From the NCBI GenBank assembly GCA_027005175.1, contig JALTMC010000874.1, positions 1-9,604 on the forward strand: a DNA stretch of 9,604 bases. The letters run 5' to 3'. Position numbers and translations under genes: made by a program. How positions within the stretch are numbered: position 1 is the stretch's first letter; each line of letters opens with the position of its first letter. Source of the stretch: Myxococcales bacterium. Its GTDB lineage: Bacteria; Myxococcota_C; UBA6777. Below the pieces are notes generated by a model. That model saw only the letters and a list, made by a program, of their open reading frames with translations, did no database searches and had not been told where the DNA came from. Positions 1 through 5,715 of the stretch are shown one piece after another.

Positions 1-1
1 T

Positions 2-1732
2 GATACGGCATTCTTTGATACCTTGCGTATCTCTCTCGACAGCGACAAACAAGCTCCTATCGTGGAAGCTGCTCTGGCCCGACAGATCAATCTACGGATC
101 TATGACAATGGCGACATCGGCGTCGCGCTCGACGAGGTCTGTCATCGTCAGACCATCGAGGACCTCTTTGCGATCTTTGGTCAGGGCAAAGAGCTGCCCT
201 TTACCCTCGACAGCCTAAGTAAAGACCTGGATACCAGTTACAATGAGACCTTCGCTCGCACCAGTGAGTATCTGACCCATGAAGTCTTCCATCGCTATCA
301 CGCAGAACACGAGATGCTGCGTTATATCAATCGCCTGCAAGGTCGTGACCTGTCACTGACACACTCGATGATCCCGTTGGGTTCTTGTACCATGAAGCTC
401 AACGGCACCTCCGAGATGCTGCCCATCACCTGGCCTGAGTTTGCCCAAATACACCCCTTTGCGCCAGCGGACCAAACCCAGGGTTATCAGGAACTGTTTG
501 ACCACCTCAGCAACGGGTTGGCCGAGATCACAGGCTTTGATGGAGTGTCGTTACAACCCAATGCAGGCTCTCAAGGCGAATACTCTGGATTACTGGTCAT
601 CCGAGCCTACCACGAAAGTCGAGGGGACACCCACCGCAATGTCTGCTTAATCCCTACCTCGGCTCATGGGACCAACCCAGCGAGTGCAGTCATGGCAGGA
701 TTTCGTGTCGTCACTGTAGCCTGTGACGAACGCGGCGATATCGACATCGCAGACCTGGAAGCCAAGGCTCAAAAACATGCCGACGAACTTGGTGCTCTGA
801 TGATCACTTACCCCTCAACCCACGGTGTGTTTGAGGAAGGCATCAAGAAGATTTGCGAGATCATCCACGCCAACGGTGGCCAGGTGTACCTGGACGGTGC
901 CAACATGAACGCCCAGGTCGGCTTATCTCAACCTGGAGCATTTGGCGCAGATGTCTGTCACCTTAATTTACACAAAACCTTCTGCATCCCTCATGGTGGT
1001 GGTGGTCCAGGTGTAGGTCCGATCGCAACAGCACCTCACCTGTCTCCCTTCTTGCCAGGACACCCGGTTGTAACGACAGGTGGAGAGCAAGCGATAGGCC
1101 CAGTGTCTGCCGCACCTTATGGCAGTCCCAGCATCCTACCTATCTCCTATGTCTACATTGGCTTGATGGGTGAGTCCGGGCTCAAACGAGCGACCCAGGT
1201 CGCCATCCTCAATGCCAATTACATGGCCTCTCGTTTGGCTGACCACTACAATATCTTGTACACCGGCCCCAACCATCGCGTCGCCCATGAATTCATCCTT
1301 GATCTGCGACCTTTCAAAGAGCAAGGCATTGAGGTTGTGGATGTAGCCAAACGACTGATGGACTTTGGCTTCCATGCTCCCACCATGTCCTGGCCTGTTC
1401 CAGGAACCTTGATGGTGGAGCCCACCGAGAGCGAAAGCAAAGCTGAACTCGACCGATTCTGTGATGCGATGATCGCTATCCGACACGAGATCAAAGACAT
1501 CGCAGAAGGCCGACTCGACAAAGAAGACAACCCCCTCAAAAATGCACCACATACCGTGGAAGCCGTGACCTCAACAGAGTGGCCTCATCGCTACACCCGA
1601 GAGCAAGCCGCCTTTCCCGCCTCTTGGATCAAACGCAACAAGTTCTGGCCTCACGTCGGTCGCATCGACGACGCCTACGGCGACCGCCACCTCTACTGCA
1701 CCTGCCTACCCATGGAAGCCTACGAAGCCTAA
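2..1732 (+). CDS. gcvP: Glycine dehydrogenase (decarboxylating), P-protein of the glycine cleavage system; 5'-truncated by the window edge
   Basis: This is the PLP-dependent P-protein, which decarboxylates glycine and passes the aminomethyl group to the lipoyl arm of the H-protein in the cytoplasm. The frame is open from base 2 and gives 576 residues. Full-length single-chain P-proteins have about 950, so roughly 380 N-terminal residues lie outside the window. The PLP lysine is visible in [18 protein letters not shown] (Lys codon 974-976), followed by the Gly-rich loop. Other family signatures are [14 protein letters not shown] (codons from about 362) and the C-terminal [13 protein letters not shown]. 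The frame runs unbroken through the junction between the two halves of the protein, so this is the single-chain form and not the split gcvPA/gcvPB type. The first in-frame start-like codon, TTG at 23, is internal and not a real start. The gene ends at TAA 1730-1732. Any gcvT and gcvH partners would lie to the left, outside the window. Confidence 0.97.
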   Translation, partial: DTAFFDTLRISLDSDKQAPIVEAALARQINLRIYDNGDIGVALDEVCHRQTIEDLFAIFGQGKELPFTLDSLSKDLDTSYNETFARTSEYLTHEVFHRYHAEHEMLRYINRLQGRDLSLTHSMIPLGSCTMKLNGTSEMLPITWPEFAQIHPFAPADQTQGYQELFDHLSNGLAEITGFDGVSLQPNAGSQGEYSGLLVIRAYHESRGDTHRNVCLIPTSAHGTNPASAVMAGFRVVTVACDERGDIDIADLEAKAQKHADELGALMITYPSTHGVFEEGIKKICEIIHANGGQVYLDGANMNAQVGLSQPGAFGADVCHLNLHKTFCIPHGGGGPGVGPIATAPHLSPFLPGHPVVTTGGEQAIGPVSAAPYGSPSILPISYVYIGLMGESGLKRATQVAILNANYMASRLADHYNILYTGPNHRVAHEFILDLRPFKEQGIEVVDVAKRLMDFGFHAPTMSWPVPGTLMVEPTESESKAELDRFCDAMIAIRHEIKDIAEGRLDKEDNPLKNAPHTVEAVTSTEWPHRYTREQAAFPASWIKRNKFWPHVGRIDDAYGDRHLYCTCLPMEAYEA

Positions 1733-1748
1733 TCATCAGAAAAAACCT

Positions 1749-1856
1749 CTTATGTTGTGGGCGTGAAAACCCCCTCCCGATCGCTCGGTTCTGGATTCTT
1801 CCTCGAACCACGCGGACCAGCTTATGTTGTGGGCGTGGAAACCCCCTTCCGATCGC
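1749..1856. repeat. Pair of 36-bp direct repeats separated by 36 bp
   Basis: Copy 1 is at 1749-1784 and copy 2 at 1821-1856. They match at 34 of 36 positions, differing at repeat positions 18 (A/G) and 28 (C/T). Both begin CTTATGTTGTGGGCGTG and end CGATCGC. The segment between them (1785-1820) is also 36 bp. The pair starts 17 bp after the gcvP stop, in sequence with no convincing gene. The 72-bp period resembles a CRISPR unit, but only two copies exist, and no leader or cas gene is visible. A dispersed intergenic repeat or a local duplication is more likely. I do not recognise the element. Confidence 0.85.
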
Positions 1857-1870
1857 GGACCCGGCAGAAT

Positions 1871-1984
1871 CTACAGGACGAAGGCCCGATGGATGGGGGG
1901 AGTCCGTTCAAAGTAGATGGTGTGTGACTCTTCTGCTAACTCACCCACCCAACGAAAACGACCAGGGCTTTGCTGAAGCCTCAC
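1871..1984 (-). pseudogene. Probable remnant of a hipA-family toxin gene (N-terminal fragment only)
   Basis: Read on the minus strand from GTG 1984-1982 to TAG 1873-1871, this gives 37 codons containing WVGELAEESHTIYFE. That resembles the first N-terminal block of HipA-family proteins (a V-G-E-L run followed by a strand ending in F/Y-E). A second frame just upstream reads KALVVFVGW (codons 1971-1945), which resembles the strand that normally comes immediately before. The two pieces join only if a small deletion with frameshift is assumed near 1945-1951. HipA-family toxins have roughly 400 residues, so nearly all of the gene is missing. It lies 11 bp beyond the end of the antitoxin-like pseudogene on the same strand, the usual hipB-hipA order. 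The similarity is judged by eye from a short stretch. It could be chance, though position and order make chance less likely. Confidence 0.45.
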
Positions 1985-1995
1985 TTCTAGCTTCT

Positions 1996-2307
1996 TCATT
2001 CAACACCTCGCTTTCGTGTAGGTGTCGTCACACGCTCTTCTAGCTCGCAAAGACTTGTCACTTCAGGAGGTTGAAAAAGCCCCTCAAACTCTTCCAGCCT
2101 CCCCAACGCTCAGGTAAGCTTCAACAAGTTCCCAAGAGAGATCTCTCCCGTTGTCTCAAAGCGACGTAACGAACCAAGCGATACACCCGAATGTTCGGCA
2201 AGTGTTGTTTGCTTCCACCGCAAACCTAATCGTAAGCTTCGCACTCGCGATGCAAGCAATTGCTTGATATCACCGATCGTCAAGAGTTGATATGGGTCAT
2301 TACTCAT
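1996..2307 (-). pseudogene. XRE-family (HipB-like) antitoxin or regulator gene with an in-frame stop codon
   Basis: ATG 2307-2305 opens a 65-codon frame that stops at TGA 2112-2110. The product has a helix-turn-helix: a basic first helix (RVRSLRLGLRWKQ, residues 21-33), then TTLAEHSGVSLGSLRRFE (34-51), then ISLGNLLKLT. This pattern fits HipB-like XRE regulators encoded next to HipA toxins. In the same frame past the TGA, 37 more sense codons follow (ALGRLEEFEGLFQPPE, then SLCELEE and a basic tail) before a second TGA at 1998-1996. The continuation matches the usual C-terminus of this family, so the full gene would have encoded 103 residues. A CGA-to-TGA transition would explain the break. The 65-residue product keeps the whole HTH and might still bind DNA. 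There is no clear Shine-Dalgarno sequence before the ATG. A sequencing error at 2110-2112 is the main alternative. Confidence 0.8.
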
Positions 2308-2333
2308 AATATATTAACCATAAACAAATAAAT

Positions 2334-2364
2334 TTGGCACAAGAGCTAAAGTACTAGCTATTAT
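2334..2364 (+). promoter_or_regulatory. Weak candidate sigma-70 promoter in the dapD upstream gap
   Basis: TTGGCA at 2334-2339 and TATTAT at 2359-2364 could be -35 and -10 elements. The 19-bp spacer is longer than the preferred 17. The block lies in the AT-rich part of the 230-bp divergent gap between the broken antitoxin gene and dapD. A short inverted repeat, CTAGC (2354-2358) with GCTAG (2376-2380), overlaps the -10 region and could be an operator, but five base pairs prove little. The rest of the gap, 2381-2520, shows nothing I can name. Confidence 0.22.
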
Positions 2365-2525
2365 TATCAGAAAATGCTAGGGAGATCTATTCGATTTAAA
2401 CCGGGGACTCTGCAAAAACTGGTTTCATGCAGCGACAAGGTCACTCTTACATCGATAGGATTGAGGTAATAGAGCCTACTTACCCTGAACGCTTACGGCA
2501 AAACAAACGCAACGTCAGTAACCAA

Positions 2526-2530
2526 AAGGA
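2526..2530 (+). promoter_or_regulatory. Ribosome binding site that sets the dapD start
   Basis: AAGGA lies 7 nt before ATG 2538. It supports this start over the in-frame ATG at 2427, which would add 37 residues unlike any DapD N-terminus. Confidence 0.7.
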
Positions 2531-2537
2531 AAGTTCG

Positions 2538-3572
2538 ATGACTCGATTATACAGTGTAGGAATTGGTGTTGGGACCCAAAATGGAAAAGAGGAGTGGTTG
2601 GAAGTATTCTATCCCAAGCCTCTCCTGAATCCATCGGAAGCTTTGGTCAATGCTGTGGCCAAGGCTTCGGGTTACCACAAAGGCAACCAAGCTCTCCCCC
2701 TTGCATCGGAGCAATTAAAAGCCCTCGCAAATGAGTTGGAAGGTGCTGGAGAATCAGAGTATGCTGCGTTGGTAAGTACCATGCAGGGAAGCAAGCGGCC
2801 CCTTGTTGCGACATTACTTGCAAGCAACGAAGCACCAACCTCCGTGCCCGAAGCTTACTTAAAATTACAGTTACTTTCACACCGCTTGGTCAAACCTCAC
2901 GAGACAAATTTGACAGGGATCTTTGGTGTCTTACCCAACGTAGCCTGGACCAACGAAGGAGCCATTGATCCAACGGAGTTGGTACAGCGTCAACTGCAAG
3001 CACGTCTCGAAGGCAGGGTGTTGTCGGTCGATTGTGTTGATAAGTTCCCTAAGATGACCAACTACGTTGTCCCATCTGGTGTTCGTATCGCCCATACAGC
3101 ACGTGTTCGCCTTGGTGCTCACCTGGGTGAAGGAACCACCATCATGCACGAAGGCTTTGTGAACTTTAACGCAGGCACGGTGGGAAAAAGCATGATCGAG
3201 GGTCGAATTTCAGCTGGTGTGATCGTAGGTGAAGGCTCTGATCTTGGCGGTGGTTGCTCAACCATGGGCACCCTCTCTGGTGGTGGCAACCTGATTATCT
3301 CCATCGGCAAGGAATGTTTAATCGGTGCAAACGGCGGTGTTGGCATACCTTTGGGAGATCGCTGCACCATAGAAGCAGGTCTCTACATTACAGCAGGAAC
3401 CAAGCTGGCCCTACTCGACGACCAAAACAACGTCGTTGAACATTGCAAAGCAAGAGACCTCGCGGGCAAGTCAGACCTACTCTTCCGACGCAACTCCTTA
3501 ACAGGCACTGTGGAATGCAAAACCAATCGCTCTGCTATCGCCCTCAATGAGGAGTTACACGCCCACAACTAG
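2538..3572 (+). CDS. dapD: 2,3,4,5-tetrahydropyridine-2,6-dicarboxylate N-succinyltransferase
   Basis: This enzyme transfers a succinyl group from succinyl-CoA to tetrahydrodipicolinate, a cytoplasmic step of the succinylase branch leading to meso-diaminopimelate and lysine. The product has 344 residues, the same length as the longer DapD type I know from Pseudomonas aeruginosa, and it aligns by eye from end to end. Family blocks include VGTQNGKEEWLEVFY (11-25), AYLKLQLLSHRLVKPH (106-121), LPNVAWTN (132-139), DKFPKMTNYVVPSGVRIA (168-185) and the C-terminal LNEELHAHN. Residues of about 185-290 form the left-handed beta-helix of hexapeptide repeats, with MHEGFVNFNAG (203-213) and STMGTLSGGGN (241-251). 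Glu205 in that first block is the likely catalytic acid by analogy with related enzymes. No residue appears missing. The gene stands alone, with 254 bp before the next gene, so it is probably transcribed by itself. Confidence 0.97.
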   Translation: MTRLYSVGIGVGTQNGKEEWLEVFYPKPLLNPSEALVNAVAKASGYHKGNQALPLASEQLKALANELEGAGESEYAALVSTMQGSKRPLVATLLASNEAPTSVPEAYLKLQLLSHRLVKPHETNLTGIFGVLPNVAWTNEGAIDPTELVQRQLQARLEGRVLSVDCVDKFPKMTNYVVPSGVRIAHTARVRLGAHLGEGTTIMHEGFVNFNAGTVGKSMIEGRISAGVIVGEGSDLGGGCSTMGTLSGGGNLIISIGKECLIGANGGVGIPLGDRCTIEAGLYITAGTKLALLDDQNNVVEHCKARDLAGKSDLLFRRNSLTGTVECKTNRSAIALNEELHAHN

Positions 3573-3592
3573 GAGCGTCAACACAACAACTC

Positions 3593-3620
3593 CCACATGT
3601 GAAGAATACAAAGCATGTGG
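3593..3620 (+). terminator. Stem-loop 20 bp after dapD, possible terminator or processing site
   Basis: CCACATG (3593-3599) and CATGTGG (3614-3620) are a perfect 7-bp inverted repeat around a 14-nt loop. No T-tract follows, so this is not a standard intrinsic terminator. Its position just after the dapD stop is the main reason to list it. The rest of the gap (3621-3812) holds no feature that I can support. Confidence 0.28.
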
Positions 3621-3812
3621 TGTTCCAGCCTTGCCAATCCAAATCCTTGAAGAACAACAAAACGACAAACCATTCTGAAGATTCCGACGTTATCAGAGTG
3701 TGGACAAAGCACATAGGATCTCGAAAAACTAACGAGAGAGTCCGTAACTTCAGAGAGCAAGACTCCCTCTGCTCCCCTCTGATTTCATTCCTGATACGAT
3801 CGAATCAAGATG

Positions 3813-3818
3813 AAGGAG
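3813..3818 (+). promoter_or_regulatory. Ribosome binding site that sets the start of the HMBD protein
   Basis: AAGGAG lies 8 nt before ATG 3827, and a typical signal peptide follows directly. The frame is open back to GTG 3599, but the 76 extra residues look non-coding and would bury the signal peptide. Confidence 0.75.
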
Positions 3819-3826
3819 AAACCCCA

Positions 3827-5419
3827 ATGTTTTCCAGTTTGCTCTATCGGTTCTCTGCAAGCCTCGCTTTTTCTCTTATGATGGGAATATGGTCCTTTCC
3901 TGCCTTTTCTCACCCATCCCAGACAACCTATACTTGTTCCATGCACCCCAAAGTGCATCAGACCAAGCCAGGGAAATGCCCCATCTGTCATATGAACCTC
4001 ATACCTGTAGTACAAAAGTCGACCACCCCAATAAAATATACTTGCTCCATGCACCCAAAGGTGCATCTAGCAAAGCCAGGGAAATGTCCCATCTGTCATA
4101 TGGAGCTTATTCCCGCCACACCAACATCCAAGACACGAACATCCAAGGCACGAACATCCAAGGCACAAGCAAAATATACCTGTTCCATGCACCCAAAGGT
4201 GCGCTTGTCAGAGCCAGGGAAATGTCCTATCTGTCATATGGATCTAATTCCCGCCACACCAACATCCAAGGCACAAGCAAAATACACTTGCTCCATGCAT
4301 CCGAAGGTGCGTCTGTCAAAGCCAGGAAAATGTCCCATTTGTCATATGGATCTTATCCCTTATCGCAAGCCTCCTCCACAGGTTCAGAGGTTCTCTGCAA
4401 TACGCAAGCAATACTGGAGTACAAACTCTCGTGGCATACGGACTTTTCGTGGAAAGTCTCTGCATGCCTATATCGAAGCCTTAGTCAAGGTCGGTTGGAA
4501 AGCGCGGGGAACAATGGACCAGATCGAAGCCACGTCTGCGATGTTGCAACACTACCGAGGAAAGGAATTTCGACAGAAGGTGACAGAAGTAGTTAACGCA
4601 AGACCCAAAACGTTGCTCGAAGCAAACCATCACTATCTACGTGTGTCTTTGGCTTTTACTTACATCTACCAAAAGAAAAGACACGATCTGCTTCCCTTGG
4701 TGGAAAGATTTCTTACCAACCACAGAAAGGGCACAGTGCTGGAGGTCAAGAAAAACAACATTATCTATGCATACTTAACAGCCGCCTCCTGTTTTATGCA
4801 CCTCGGAAAGAGAAAGCAAGGACTGCAACTCTACAAACAACTTCTAGCGACACCTGCCTTTGCCAATATCCAGATGACCCTATTGTCAGACCTATTGTTT
4901 ATTCAAAGCAAAGACACAGATCAACTTATTCGTAACCATCTCAAGAAGATGAAAGCGAATGGCTCCCTCCTAAAAAGAAAGGCTGCTTTGTTACGCATCT
5001 GTTTACTGGCCCGGGAAGGCCATAAAAAAGCACAAAAAAAGCTCATTACCTATGCTCTAACAGAGAATAAGATTGCGCTGCGATTTCTCAAAAAGATCAT
5101 GCCTCGTCAAGCACAGACCGTTTATCGTACTCTCTTTACCAGACAAAAAGGAGTCTCCTCTAGCTGGCAGTTTGGTTTTCGATTCTGGAACAAATTCGAA
5201 TATGCAGACAACCTTGCCCGTGAAGGAGATCAAGCAGCCCTTCAATGGCTCCGAAACACACTGCGTACACAAAAAAACAGACATACTCTTCGTGGAATGG
5301 TATCGATTCTCCACACCAAGTCTGTAAAACAGCCCCTCATCCATAAAACACTGCGCCAACTCTTGCAAGGAAAGACCTCCGACTTCTCCATCGCCTGCGC
5401 TTTGTTTCGTGCACACTGA
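3827..5419 (+). CDS. Exported protein with four tandem heavy-metal-binding (HMBD) modules and a helical C-terminal region
   Basis: The product has 530 residues. Residues 1-28 look like a Sec signal peptide: a basic Arg8, a hydrophobic core to about residue 25 and a plausible cut after AFS (26-28), so the protein should be periplasmic or secreted. Four 26-residue modules follow at 35-60, 71-96, 117-142 and 153-178. Each has the pattern YTCSMHPKV...KPGKCPICHM.LIP, the heavy-metal-binding domain usually found once at the N-terminus of CusB-type copper/silver efflux adaptors. The modules carry three Cys, two Met and two or three His each. Linkers are short and rich in Thr, Ser, Lys and Ala. Residues 179-530 are Lys/Arg-rich and mostly helical, perhaps HEAT- or TPR-like; for example, a stretch near 460-475 reads ADNLAREGDQAALQWL. 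No adaptor barrel or lipoyl domain is seen, so it is not an efflux adaptor. Copper or other soft-metal binding is inferred; the function is otherwise unknown. Confidence 0.85.
   Translation: MFSSLLYRFSASLAFSLMMGIWSFPAFSHPSQTTYTCSMHPKVHQTKPGKCPICHMNLIPVVQKSTTPIKYTCSMHPKVHLAKPGKCPICHMELIPATPTSKTRTSKARTSKAQAKYTCSMHPKVRLSEPGKCPICHMDLIPATPTSKAQAKYTCSMHPKVRLSKPGKCPICHMDLIPYRKPPPQVQRFSAIRKQYWSTNSRGIRTFRGKSLHAYIEALVKVGWKARGTMDQIEATSAMLQHYRGKEFRQKVTEVVNARPKTLLEANHHYLRVSLAFTYIYQKKRHDLLPLVERFLTNHRKGTVLEVKKNNIIYAYLTAASCFMHLGKRKQGLQLYKQLLATPAFANIQMTLLSDLLFIQSKDTDQLIRNHLKKMKANGSLLKRKAALLRICLLAREGHKKAQKKLITYALTENKIALRFLKKIMPRQAQTVYRTLFTRQKGVSSSWQFGFRFWNKFEYADNLAREGDQAALQWLRNTLRTQKNRHTLRGMVSILHTKSVKQPLIHKTLRQLLQGKTSDFSIACALFRAH
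3929..4360 (+). repeat. Four HMBD-encoding repeat units
   Basis: The units are at 3929-4006, 4037-4114, 4175-4252 and 4283-4360, with start-to-start steps of 108, 138 and 108 bp. The protein repeats differ mainly at the residues after PKV (HQT, HLA, RLS, RLS) and after CHM (N, E, D, D). Units 3 and 4 are the closest pair, which suggests recent duplication. Confidence 0.9.
4124..4168 (+). repeat. Three tandem 15-bp units in the linker between HMBD modules 2 and 3
   Basis: Units at 4124-4138, 4139-4153 and 4154-4168 each encode Thr-Ser-Lys-X-X (TSKTR, TSKAR, TSKAQ) and are nearly identical in DNA (ACATCCAAGGCACGA with one or two changes). The unit is a multiple of three, so slippage would lengthen or shorten the linker without breaking the frame. 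A 24-bp stretch at 4109-4132 recurs exactly at 4247-4270, before module 4. Confidence 0.85.
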
Positions 5420-5715
5420 CAAACACTTCCCAGACGTGGAGCTTTCACACAAAACCCCCCGACACGATAGTTCATTGAGTTCGATAGGGCTTCATCTCGG
5501 GCTTCTCACCAACTTTGGCTCTCCTCGCCTAGCCACCTCTCTTACTTCGTAACTCATTCGTGCCCGTTGTGGATCTTTTCTTCTCCACTTTAATGCTGTT
5601 ACAAAGCGAAAAAAAGGACTTTTTATTATTTTTTGAATCGTATAAACCGAATCGTTGTCTAGTGCGTTGAAGTTTGTCAAGATCATTTTGGCAACAGAAC
5701 AAATGGAGCACACCC
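5420..5715. other. Intergenic gap of 296 bp without a supported gene
   Basis: No convincing ORF or RNA gene is seen. The stretch 5607-5636 is very AT-rich: a run of A, then GGAC, then runs of T. It could form an A/T-only stem, but there is no GC stem as an intrinsic terminator needs. TATAAA at 5641-5646 could be a -10 element for the next gene, but no good -35 element lies at the right distance, so I make no promoter call. Confidence 0.5.
5705..5708 (+). promoter_or_regulatory. Ribosome binding site that sets the start of the VIT/vWA protein
   Basis: GGAG lies 7 nt before ATG 5716. It favours this start over the in-frame TTG at 5674, which has no such site in front of it. Confidence 0.65.

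Noticed and set aside
1749-1856. CRISPR array
   Set aside because: Only two repeats and one spacer are present, with no leader and no cas gene in view; a direct-repeat pair is the safer description.
1579-2043. 154-codon + strand ORF crossing the gcvP end
   Set aside because: It starts inside gcvP in another frame, runs through the repeats and antisense to the pseudogenes, and its Arg/Ser/Leu-rich product resembles no protein I know.
2335-2349. Sigma-54 promoter (TGGCAC) upstream of dapD
   Set aside because: The -12 element TTGC is absent at the required distance; the bases there are CTAA.
2427-2537. N-terminal extension of DapD from ATG 2427
   Set aside because: The ATG at 2538 has a good ribosome binding site and gives the usual 344-residue protein; the added 37 residues resemble no DapD.
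3599-3826. Upstream start (GTG 3599) for the HMBD protein
   Set aside because: It would add 76 residues without homology ahead of a clear signal peptide, while AAGGAG marks ATG 3827.
3889-4596. 235-codon overlapping + strand ORF with repeats
   Set aside because: Its repeats simply mirror the HMBD repeats in the next frame. The HMBD frame carries the recognisable domains.
3827-5419. CusB/CzcB-type efflux adaptor
   Set aside because: The HMBD modules fit, but the lipoyl, barrel and membrane-proximal adaptor domains are missing and no pump gene is adjacent.
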